This document shows, in pieces, positions 34,537 to 44,600 of a DNA stretch of 64,000 bases. Numbering within the stretch: the first letter of the stretch is position 1; each line of letters opens with the position of its first letter. The notes under the pieces are model-generated. The model saw nothing but the letters and a program-made list of their open reading frames with translations. It was not told where the DNA came from and did no database searches. This DNA comes from Pseudomonas sp. MYb327 (GTDB lineage: Bacteria > Pseudomonadota > Gammaproteobacteria > Pseudomonadales > Pseudomonadaceae). Location: NCBI RefSeq assembly GCF_040438925.1, contig NZ_CP159258.1, positions 572,001 to 636,000 on the forward strand. Direction: 5' to 3'. Both the position numbers and the translations under genes were made by a program.

Positions 34537-36696
34537 CTAGACAGCCGCAGAGCCGACACGGCCCTTGCGCAATGCATCGATGACTGCTTCTTTCGGTCCG
34601 TCGGCGACGATCCTCCCGTTGTCCAGCACCACCAGCCGATCCACCAGGCTCAACATCGAAGTACGGTGGGTGACCAGCAATACGGTTTTGCCCTGGACCA
34701 AACTGTGGAGTTTCTGTCGCAGGACGTCTTCGCTGCTGTTGTCCATGGCGCTGGTCGGTTCGTCGAGCAGCATGATTGGCGGGTCGAGCAACAAGGCACG
34801 GGCCAGCAATACAGCCTGGCGTTGACCACCGGACAGCAACTGTCCGCGCTCGCCCACGGGCCGGTCGAAGCCTTGCGGGTGTTGCCGGGCCAGTTCCGTG
34901 ACGCCAGTGAGCTCTGCCACTTCGAGCATGCGGGCGTCGCTGATGTAGCGCGCGCCGAGGGTCAGGTTGTCGCGCAGGCTGCCGGCCAGTAGCGGCAGGT
35001 CATGGGCGACGTAGCCGACTTGATGGCGCAGGTCGGCGACGTCCAGTTGCCGCAGGTCCAGGCCATCGAGCAGCAACTGGCCTTCCTCCGGTTCATAGAA
35101 GCCCATAACCAGTCGACCAAGGGTGCTTTTGCCGGAGCCGCTGCGACCGATGATGCCGATCCGCTCGCCGGGTTTTACGGTGAAACTGACATTGGCCAGT
35201 GCCGGGGTGCTCTGGCCGTTGTAGTGGAAGGTCACACCGACGACGTCCAGTGCACCTTGCAGTTGCGTGCGTTCCAGCGGCCGTTGTCTGGCATCGCGCT
35301 CCTGCGGCAGCGACATCAGCGCGTCAGTGCTTTTCATGGTCAGTTGCGCTTGCTGGTAGCGGGTGATCAAGCCGGCAATCTGACCCAATGGGGCCAATAC
35401 TCGGCTACCGAGCATGTAGGTCGCCACCAGTGCGCCGACGCTGAGATTGCCGGCGATGATGCTGTAAACCCCGGCGACGATGGTCGCCATGCCGGAAAAC
35501 TGCTGGATGAACAAAGTGCCGTTGGTGGCCAACGCCGAGAGGTTGCGCGCATGGCTGTCGAGGCGAGTGAGGGCGCCGTGGGTGCTTTCCCATTTGTGCT
35601 GGCGTTCACTTTCGGCGCTGCAGGCCTTGAGCGTTTCCAGGCCGCCGAGGGTTTCGATCAGCAGCGCCTGGCGTTCGGCGCCAAGGCTGAGGCTCTTCTG
35701 CACGGTGTCGCGCAGGCGCGCCTGAATGATCATGGCGAAGATGATCGTGATGGGAAAGGCCAGCACCGGAATCACCACCAGCCAGCCACCGAGCAGACCG
35801 ATGACGACCAACATCAGCAACGCGAAGGGCAGGTCGATCAGGCTGGTGAGGGTCACGGCGGTGAGGAATTCCCGCAGGCCCTGGAAGTCGTGAATGCTCT
35901 GGGCAAATCCGCCGATGGTGGCCGGGCGTGCTTTCATCGCCATGCCGGTGATGCGCTCAAACAACGTGGCCGACAGGATCACGTCGGTTTTCTTCCCGGC
36001 CGTGTCCAGCAAATGCGCACGCACCACTCGCAGTACCAGTTCGAAACCGGTGCCGATGAGCAAACCGATGGACAGCACCCACAGGGTCGACGTGGCCTGG
36101 TTCGGCACTACGCGGTCGTAGGTCTGCATCACGAACAGCGGCACCATCAAGCCCAGCAAGTTGATCAGGAAACTCGCCAGAATCGCATCGCTGTACAGCC
36201 ACTTCGATAACTTCAGGGTGTCGCGAAACCATGCCTGGACTCGCGGCACCAGCGGTGAACGCAGGTCCTCGAGTTCATGGCGCGGCCGGGCAAACAATGC
36301 CTGGCCGGTGTAGTGCTCGGCCAGTTCTTCAGGGCTGATCCATTGTTCGCCGCCATCGGCTTCGCTGGGCAGGATCAGCACCCGGCCGTCATCACCGTAG
36401 CGGCGCAGAACGGCGGTGCGGCCGTTGTCGAGCAGCAGCAACACGGGCAGGTTGAGCGTAGAAATATCTTTGAGATCGCGGCGCAGCAAGCGCGCTTGCA
36501 AACCCGCCCGGGCCGCTGCGCGGGGCAGCAGGTCCAGGCTCAGGCGTTGGTTCGCCATCGGTAGCCCGGCACTCAGGCTGGCGCGACTGACCGTCGCGCC
36601 GTGGAGTTTGCAGAGAATCAACAGACCATCCAGTAACGGGTCATCGAAGCTCAGGCGTGGATCGACACCGCTGTTGGCGGTTTCCATGCTTGTCAC
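34537..36696 (-). CDS. Type I secretion ABC transporter (LapB-like)
   Basis: A 719-aa transporter with an N-terminal peptidase-C39-like domain (DPLLDGLLILCKLHG). Its one cysteine there is not in the usual catalytic context, so it is probably a non-cleaving substrate-docking domain as in LapB/HlyB. A six-helix exporter domain and an ATPase with GRSGSGKST, LSGGQRQ and IMLLDEPTSAM follow. GTG 36696 is chosen because GGAG lies eight bases upstream; GTG 36714 and ATG 36687 are alternatives. It is 17 nt after the outer-membrane factor gene. The role is export of the adhesin at 38669. Confidence 0.93.
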   Translation of the reverse strand: MTSMETANSGVDPRLSFDDPLLDGLLILCKLHGATVSRASLSAGLPMANQRLSLDLLPRAAARAGLQARLLRRDLKDISTLNLPVLLLLDNGRTAVLRRYGDDGRVLILPSEADGGEQWISPEELAEHYTGQALFARPRHELEDLRSPLVPRVQAWFRDTLKLSKWLYSDAILASFLINLLGLMVPLFVMQTYDRVVPNQATSTLWVLSIGLLIGTGFELVLRVVRAHLLDTAGKKTDVILSATLFERITGMAMKARPATIGGFAQSIHDFQGLREFLTAVTLTSLIDLPFALLMLVVIGLLGGWLVVIPVLAFPITIIFAMIIQARLRDTVQKSLSLGAERQALLIETLGGLETLKACSAESERQHKWESTHGALTRLDSHARNLSALATNGTLFIQQFSGMATIVAGVYSIIAGNLSVGALVATYMLGSRVLAPLGQIAGLITRYQQAQLTMKSTDALMSLPQERDARQRPLERTQLQGALDVVGVTFHYNGQSTPALANVSFTVKPGERIGIIGRSGSGKSTLGRLVMGFYEPEEGQLLLDGLDLRQLDVADLRHQVGYVAHDLPLLAGSLRDNLTLGARYISDARMLEVAELTGVTELARQHPQGFDRPVGERGQLLSGGQRQAVLLARALLLDPPIMLLDEPTSAMDNSSEDVLRQKLHSLVQGKTVLLVTHRTSMLSLVDRLVVLDNGRIVADGPKEAVIDALRKGRVGSAAV

Positions 36697-36713
36697 ATTG
36701 AACGCTCCAGGCA

Positions 36714-38072
36714 CTACTTCAGTTCAGGCAAACGGGCTTCGTTTATTACTTCGGTCTGGGCGACGGCATCGGCGGGAAGCACTACGCGTTGTTTGCTCAG
36801 CAACTGGCCCATGTTCGCCAACACACGGTACATCGAATACTCCTCGGTGTATCGAACTTCGGTGTAGCGGCGGTTGGCGTTGTAGAGCTCGTTTTCACTG
36901 TCCAGCAGGTCGAGCAGGGTGCGTTGGCCGAGGCCGAACTGGTCCTGATAGGCGATGCGCACGCGTTTGCTGGTGTCCGCGTATTCACGGGCGGTCGGAG
37001 TTTGTTTCTTGGCGTTGATCATGGCGTTCCAGGCCAGGTGGATGTTTTCGTTGAGTTGGCGCAGGGCGTTGTTGCGGATGTCCATCGCCTGATTGATCTT
37101 GTGCGCATCGGACTGCAGACGAGCCTTGTCGCTGCCGCCGCGGAACAGGTTGTAATTCATCACCACACCGACCCGCCACTCGTTGTCATGGCCTTCTTCG
37201 CCGCCGATGTTGTTGTTCGCACCCACCGCGGCTTCGGCGTCGAAGCGAGGGTAGAACGGTGACTTCGCGACTTCGTACTGGCTCTCGGCCGATTGCACGT
37301 CAGCCTGGGCGGATTTCAGGTAGGGGTTGTTGTCGACCATGCTTTGCTGAGCTTCCGTCAGCGACGCCGGCAGTTCGCCACGGATCGACGGCGGGGCTTC
37401 GAGTTCGTCCGGCAGGCGCCCGACAACGGCGGCGAAGTTCGACTCGGCGTCCGCCAGATCGACTTCAGCGGTGTCGAGGTTGTTTTCCGCCAGTGCCCGA
37501 CGAGCGGTCGACTGGTCGGCATCGGCGTTGCTGCCGATACCCCGCTCGGTACGCAGGCCTATCTGATCGTTGACCCGCAAGTGCGCTTGCAGGTTGTTTT
37601 TGGCCAGCGTCACCAGTTCGCGGCGCTTGAGCACTTCGAGGTAAACCTCGGTGGTGCGCAGGGCCAGGTCCTGAGCGGTGCCCTGAGCGTAATAGGCGCG
37701 GGAGTTGACCACGCCTTTGGTGCGCTCGACTTCGTTGGACGTGTTGAACCCGTCGAACAGCATCTGCCGCAAGCGCAACTCCGATTGCGTGTAATTGAGG
37801 ATTTCCGTGTGGTGATTGCCGAACGCGCGGGTGTTGGTGTTATCGCTATACCCGCGCCCGTACGCGGCATTCAGATCCACCGATGGATAAAAACCGCCCT
37901 TGGCGACCTTCACGTCTTCATCCGCCGACAGACGGCTGTCCACTCGCGATGCCAGCTCCGGGTGCGTCGCGATGGTGCTCTGGATCGCATCTGTCAACGA
38001 CATGGCTTGTGCCTGAGAAGAGCAGGCCATGGCCAATAGTATTGCGCTGCAGAGCGGGGTTAAAAGGCGCAT
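36714..38072 (-). CDS. TolC-family outer-membrane factor (LapE/AggA-like)
   Basis: A 452-aa precursor with a signal peptide (MRLLTPLCSAILLAMACSSQAQA). The mature protein has the duplicated TolC layout of long helices (MSLTDAIQSTIATHPELASR; later QLNENIHLAWNAM, YQDQFGLGQRTLLDLLDSENEL) and short barrel strands. It forms the outer-membrane channel of the type I system. It is the first gene of the operon (outer-membrane factor, ABC transporter, adaptor), divergent from the adhesin. A FleQ-like box lies 40-53 nt upstream. Confidence 0.93.
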   Translation of the reverse strand: MRLLTPLCSAILLAMACSSQAQAMSLTDAIQSTIATHPELASRVDSRLSADEDVKVAKGGFYPSVDLNAAYGRGYSDNTNTRAFGNHHTEILNYTQSELRLRQMLFDGFNTSNEVERTKGVVNSRAYYAQGTAQDLALRTTEVYLEVLKRRELVTLAKNNLQAHLRVNDQIGLRTERGIGSNADADQSTARRALAENNLDTAEVDLADAESNFAAVVGRLPDELEAPPSIRGELPASLTEAQQSMVDNNPYLKSAQADVQSAESQYEVAKSPFYPRFDAEAAVGANNNIGGEEGHDNEWRVGVVMNYNLFRGGSDKARLQSDAHKINQAMDIRNNALRQLNENIHLAWNAMINAKKQTPTAREYADTSKRVRIAYQDQFGLGQRTLLDLLDSENELYNANRRYTEVRYTEEYSMYRVLANMGQLLSKQRVVLPADAVAQTEVINEARLPELK

Positions 38073-38111
38073 GGGTGCATCTCCCTGATTTCCTAATGGT
38101 ACTTATTTGTC

Positions 38112-38125
38112 GCCAATTATTTGAC
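38112..38125 (-). promoter_or_regulatory. FleQ-like binding site
   Basis: On the minus strand the site reads GTCAAATAATTGGC, matching 11 of 14 positions of the FleQ consensus GTCAATAAATTGAC as I remember it. It lies 40-53 nt before the secretion operon's first ATG. FleQ links c-di-GMP to adhesin gene expression in pseudomonads. Inference only. Confidence 0.4.
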
Positions 38126-38446
38126 GGCTTTTATAGGTATACCGTTTCATCGTTTTAACAACAGAGCTAAGAACATTCTACAGAAAACCTAAGAACTATT
38201 TCTCATAAAGCTTATGCCAAAAAAAACTTATGCGGTATTCTAAATCCGGCACATTGTTCTCCTCGGAAGCCCTTGTTTTATGAGCTTTAGGGCGCTCAAC
38301 GGGGCAGAAGAAAAGTTCCATCCAACTCATCGAAAATAGGCGGAGAAGTGCTGGAGGGGAGGGAAGCGAAGCGGTCTGTGGTGACGGTTTTTTGTCGCCC
38401 GGATGGTTCAGAACCGTTACGCATCGCTCGCAGGGCTCGTAATTTC

Positions 38447-38458
38447 GGTCATTTGACC
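38447..38458. promoter_or_regulatory. Short dyad upstream of the adhesin gene
   Basis: GGTCA-TT-TGACC, a perfect five-base-arm dyad, 211 nt before the adhesin ATG. It could be a second, more compact FleQ-type site or another operator. Confidence 0.3.
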
Positions 38459-38668
38459 CGTTGCCATTGATTGCAAAGGGTTTTAGTTTCTCGCCGTAAA
38501 TGAAGCCCGCGAGCAATACGCTAGGCGAGATCGTCGCCAGGGAAGCGGTTAATGCAAATAACCCCGCTGACCGGCACAGACGATCCGCCAGGCAACCCGC
38601 TTGAGCCATGAGCATGATCTCCGCAACAAAACAGGTGCCGACAGCGGTTGGCAGCGGAGGAAATACAC

Positions 38669-41600
38669 ATGGCTACGCTCATCGGTATCGTCAGTAAGGT
38701 CATCGGTCAGGTATTCGCGGTAGGGAGCGATGGCACCCGACGCGCGCTGGTCGAGGGGGACCGGTTGTTTGCCGGTGATCAACTGAATACCGGAGCCGAA
38801 GGCGCGGTGGCGGTGCACCTGCAGAATGGCCAGGAACTGACCCTCGGCCGTGGCAGCAGCTTGCAAATGACTCCGCAGTTGCTGGCGAATCAATCGCCCC
38901 ATGTAGACACCTCGGAAACAGTCGCGCCAAGCCAGGAGCAACTGACTGACGTCGAACAGCTGCAAAAAGCCATTGCGGCCGGCGATGACCCGACGCAGAC
39001 CGCTGAAGCCACGGCGGCCGGTCCGGGTTCGACCGGGCCCGCTGACGGGACGGCGGGAGGCGGCCACAGTTTCGTCATGCTCGAGGAAGTGGGCGGGCGG
39101 GTCGATCCGAACATTGGTTTTCCAAGCGCCGGTTTCAGCATCATTCCCGAGTTTCCCGAAGCGCGACGCGACGGCGATGACAACGGCGACGGCACGCCGG
39201 CGGCAGTGGTAACGCCCCCGATTATCACTCCCCCTGACGTTACGCCTCCCGTCAATAATCCTGTCACTCTCAACGGCCTGTCGATCGAGGGCGGCGAACT
39301 GACGGTCAAGGAAGCCAACCTCTCTGACGGTTCGGCGAGCAATTCCGGTGCTCTGACCCAGAACGGCACATTCACCGTCAACGCGCCTGACGGCCTGACC
39401 AGTCTGAGCATTGGCGGAATCAACGTGATCAACGGTGGTGTGGCCGCCGGTTTCCCTCAGTCGATCACCACTGCGCTGGGCAGCACGCTGACCATCACCG
39501 GGTACAACCCGGCCACGGGCGTGGTGAGTTACAGCTACACGCTCAATGGCAGTGAAACGCATACGACTGGTGACGGCACCAGTCTCAGCGAACATTTCCC
39601 CGTGGTGGTCGGCGACAGCAACGGCGACACGGCCACTGGCTCCCTGGACGTCAACATCACCGACGATGTGCCTCAAGCGATCGACGACAACAATGCTTCG
39701 ACGGCTTCGGAAAACCTGCTGACGCTGAACGGCAACGTGTTGACCAATGACGTGCAAGGCGCAGATCGTGTGGCGATCGGCCCTGACAGCGGCCCGATCA
39801 CCCCCGGCACCTTCACCGGCACCTACGGTACTTTGGTGCTGAACGCCAACGGCACTTACACCTACACCCTTAACACCAGCGACGCCGACTTCAAAGCCCT
39901 GCACGGCGGTGGCGACGGTACCGAGACCTTCACCTACACCCTGACCGATGCCGACGGCGACAGCAGCACCGCGAACCTGGTTTTGCAGATCCACAACAAC
40001 GACGACCCGGTCTCGATTGATGGCCTGAACATCGAAGGGGGTGAACTCACGATTTATGAGAAAAACCTCGGCGATGGCAGCAGCCCGGACGCTCCGCCCC
40101 TTACCCAAAACGGCACCTTCACCGTCACGGCCCTCGACGGAGTGCAGACCCTGACCGTGGGCGGCATCGCCGTGGTCACTGGCGGTGTCAGCGCAGGCTT
40201 CCCGCAGTCGGTTACCACTCCGTTGGGTAGCACGTTGACCATCACCGGCTACGACGCGACCACTGGCGTGGTCAGCTACAGCTACACCCTGGCGAATCCC
40301 GAGGCTCACCCGAGCGCCGACGGTGCCAACACGCTCCCTGAACATTTCGCCGTCACTGTGGTTGACGATAACGGCACCACCGCCAATGGCAGCCTGGACG
40401 TCAACATCGTCGACGACGTGCCGAAAGCAGTTGATGACAACAATGCCTCGACCGCTTCGGAAACCTTGCCGACGCTGAACGGCAACGTGTTGAGCAACGA
40501 CGTGCAAGGCGCGGACCGTGTGGCGACCGGCCCTAATAGCGGCCCGATCACCCCCGGCACCTTCACCGGCACTTACGGCACTCTGGTGCTGAACGCCAAC
40601 GGCACTTACACCTACACCCTGAACACCAGCGACGCCGACTTCAAAGCCCTGCACGGCAATGGCAACGGCACCGAGACCTTCACCTACGCCCTGACCGATG
40701 CCGACGGCGATACCAGCACCGCGAACCTGGTGCTGAACATCCACAACAACGATGACGGCGTAACGCTCAACGGCCTCAATGTGCCTGGCGGCGAGCTGAC
40801 GGTTTACGAAAAAAACCTCACCTACGGCACCGAGCCCGATGCCCCGGCCCTGACCCAGAGCGGGACCTTCACGGTGACTGCGCTGGATGGCCTGCAAACC
40901 CTGACGGTGGGCGGTATTGCGGTGGTCAGCGGCGGCGTGGCGGCAGGCTTCCCGCAACACACCACCACCGGCACCGGCGCGACCTTCACCATCACCGGTT
41001 TTGATCCGGCCACTGGCGAGGTGAGCTACAGCTACACCCTCAATTTTACCGACCGCAACCACCCCAACGCCGACGGCGCCAACAGCGTCAGCGAGAACTT
41101 CACCGTCGTCGCCACCGACGCCGATGGCAGCACGGCGACCGGGCAGATCAACGTCAACATCGTCGACGACCTGCCGACCGCCAACCCTGACGCGGTCTCG
41201 GTCGCGGAGGGCGGTGTGGTCACCGGCAACGTGCTGTGGAACGACGTCGGCGGCGCCGATGGCCCGGCCGCCGGTGGTGGCGTGGTCGGCGTGCGCGTCG
41301 GTTCCGACACGTCGACCCCGGTCATCGGCGGCCTCAACAGCCAAATCAACGGCACCTACGGCTACCTGACGCTGGACGCCCAGGGCAACGCCGAATACCA
41401 CAGCTACCCGAACGCGGTAAGCGGTCCCGGTGCGACCGACGTGTTCACCTACACCTTGCGCGATGCCGACGGTGACGAAAGCACCAGCACGATCACCATC
41501 GACGTGAACAACAGCTGCATCCGCGCGGTCAGCGACACCGACGTGACCGTCTATGAAAAAGCCCTCGACCTGAACCAAAGCGGCCAGGACCTGGCTGCCG

Positions 41601-44600
41601 GTACCGTCACCGGCAGCGACCCAAGCCACACTGGCGAAACCGCCAGCGGCACCTTGGTCGGTTCGGTCTTCGGTGCCAACGGCGCCGTCACCTACACCTT
41701 GGTTGGCAGCGCCACCGGTAATTTCGGCCAGCTCCAGCTCAACCCGAACGGCACCTACACCTACACCCTGACTTCGCCGGCCAGCACTACGCCGCACGCG
41801 GACGACGGCGCCAACACCCTGAGCGAAACCTTCACCTACCAGGCCACCGACTCCCTGGGCAACAGCGTGACCAGCACCATCGTGGTCAACATCGTCGATG
41901 ACGTGCCGAAAGCCACGCACGACAGCAACGACTTGGCCGCGGCGGAAACCCAACTGAGCCTGACCGGCAACGTCCTGAGCAACGACGTGCAAGGCGCCGA
42001 TGTCGTGGCAACCGGCCCGAACAGTGGCCCGATCACTCCCGGCACGTTTGTCGGCACCTATGGCAACCTGGTGCTGAACGCCAACGGCACTTACACCTAC
42101 ACCCTCAACACCAGCGACGCCGACTTCAAAGCCCTGCACGGCAATGGCAACGGCACCGAGACCTTCACCTACACCCTGACCGATGCCGACGGCGATACCA
42201 GCACCGCGAACCTGGTGCTGAACATCCACAACAACGATGACGGCGTAACGCTCAACGGCCTCGACGTGCCTGGCGGCGAGCTGACGGTCTACGAGAAAAA
42301 CCTCACCTACGGCACCGAGCCCGATGCCCCGGCCCTGACCCAGAGCGGGACCTTCACCGTCACCGCACTGGATGGCCTGCAAACCCTGACGGTGGGCGGT
42401 ATTGCGGTGGTCAGCGGCGGCGTGGCGGCAGGCTTCCCGCAACACACCACCACCGGCACCGGCGCGACCTTCACCATCACCGGTTTTGATTCGACCACCG
42501 GCGAGGTGAGCTACAGCTACACCCTCAATTACACCGACCGTGATCATCCCAACGCCGACGGCGCCAACAGCGTCAGCGAGAACTTCACCGTCGTCGCCAC
42601 CGACGCCGATGGCAGCACGGCGACCGGGCAGATCAACGTCAACATCGTCGACGACCTGCCGACCGCCAACCCTGACGCGGTCTCGGTTGCGGAGGGCGGT
42701 GTGGTCACCGGCAACGTGCTGTGGAACGACGTCGGCGGCGCCGATGGCCCGGCCGCCGGTGGTGGCGTGGTCGGCGTGCGCGTCGGTTCCGACACGTCGA
42801 CCCCGGTCATTGGCGGCCTCAACAGCCAAATCAACGGCACCTACGGCTACCTGACGCTGGACGCTCAAGGCAACGCCGAGTACCACAGTTATCCGAACGG
42901 CGTGAGCGGCCCCGGTGCGACCGACGTGTTCACCTACACCTTGCGCGATGCCGACGGTGACGAAAGCACCAGCACGATCACCATCGACGTGAACAACAGC
43001 TGCATCCGCGCGGTCAGCGACACCGACGTGACCGTCTACGAAAAAGCCCTCGACACGGTTAAGGATGGCCAGGATCTTTCGGCTGGCTACGCCCTCGGTA
43101 GCGAGCCAGGCCATACCGGCGAAACTGCCAGCGGCACGCTGGTGGGTTCGGTCTTCGGTGCCAGCGGTAATGTCACCTACACCCTGGTCGGCGGCACATA
43201 CGGGAACTACGGGCAGATCCTGCTCAACCCCAACGGCACCTACAACTACACCCTGACCAACCCGGTCAACACCACGCCGCACGCGAATGATGGTGCCAAT
43301 ACCCTGAGCGAGTCTTTCACCTACCAGGCCACCGACGCGCTGGGCAACAGCGTCACCAGTACCATCGTGATCAACATTGTCGACGACGTGCCTACAGCAC
43401 ACGCCGATGCGATTCCGGTCTCGGAGGGTGGCGTGGTCACCGGCAACGTGTTGTGGAACGACGTCGGTGGCGCCGATGGCCCGACGGCGGGCGGTGGCGT
43501 AGTCGGCGTCCGCGCCGGTTCCGACACCTCGACCCCGGCACTCGGCGGTCTCAACAGCCCGATCAATGGCACCTACGGCTACCTGACGCTGGACTCTCAT
43601 GGCAACGCCGAGTACCACAGCTATCCGAACGGCGTGAGCGGCCCGGGTGCGAGCGACGTGTTCACCTACACCTTGCGCGACGCCGACGGTGATGAAAGCA
43701 CCACCACCATCACCATCGACGTGAACAACAACTGCATCAGCGCGTTCAGCGACACTGACGTTACTGTCTACGAAAAAGCCCTCGACCTGAGCAAGGATGG
43801 CCAGGACCTGGGCGCCGGCAGCGTCATCGGCAGTGAGCCGGGCCACACCGGCGAAACCGCCAGCGGCACGCTGGTCGGTTCAGTCTTCGGTGCCAGCGGC
43901 GCCGTTACCTACACCCTGGTCGGCAGTGCCACCGGCAATTTCGGCCAGATCCTGCTCAACCCCAACGGCACTTACACCTACACCCTGACCTCGGCACCGA
44001 AGACCTCGCCGGGTGCCAATGACGGTGCCAATACCCTGAGCGAAAGTTTCACCTACAAAGCCACCGATGCACTGGGCAACAGCACCACCAGCACCATCGT
44101 GGTCAATATTGTCGATGACATTCCCAAAGCCGTGGCTTCGGAGCGTTCAGTGTCAGCCGCGGAAATAGATTCCAACCTGCTGCTGGTGATCGACGTGTCC
44201 GGCAGTATGGCCGACGCCTCAGGCGTCGCGGGTTACTCGCGACTGGCACTGGCCAAGCAGGCGATCAGTGCCTTGCTCGACAAGTACGACGACCTCGGCG
44301 ATGTCAAAGTGCAGATCGTTACCTTCAGCAGCGGCGCCACCGACAAGACGCCGATCTGGGTCGATGTCGCGACGGCCAAGTCGATCATCTCCGGCCTGAC
44401 GGCGGGCGGTAACACCGATTACGACGCCGCCGTGGCGATGGCGAAAACCGCGTTCGGCACCAGTGGCAAACTCACCGGGGCGCAAAACGTCGGGTATTTC
44501 TTCTCGGATGGCAAACCCAACGAAGGGGATATCGGTACTCAGGATGAAGCGTCCTGGAAAGCCTTCCTCGAAAACAATGCGATCAAGAATTACGCGATTG

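Larger units (their letters stand above)
38073..38668. other. 596-bp divergent promoter region between the secretion operon and the adhesin
   Basis: It is AT-rich in the left 200 bases, unusual for this window, and holds two symmetric sites (38112-38125 and 38447-38458). A 139-codon minus-strand frame (38196-38615) begins with a signal-like segment but has no family resemblance and covers promoter DNA, so I do not call it a gene. Confidence 0.6.

Noticed and set aside
38196..38615. 139-codon minus-strand frame with a signal-like start in the adhesin promoter region
   Set aside because: No family resemblance and it covers regulatory DNA; a low-complexity basic/proline tail suggests chance.
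38549..43846. A 1765-codon open frame antisense to the adhesin gene
   Set aside because: It mirrors the repeat period of the adhesin and arises from codon bias in GC-rich repeats. It starts and ends without ribosome sites or family features, and the plus-strand protein is convincingly real.
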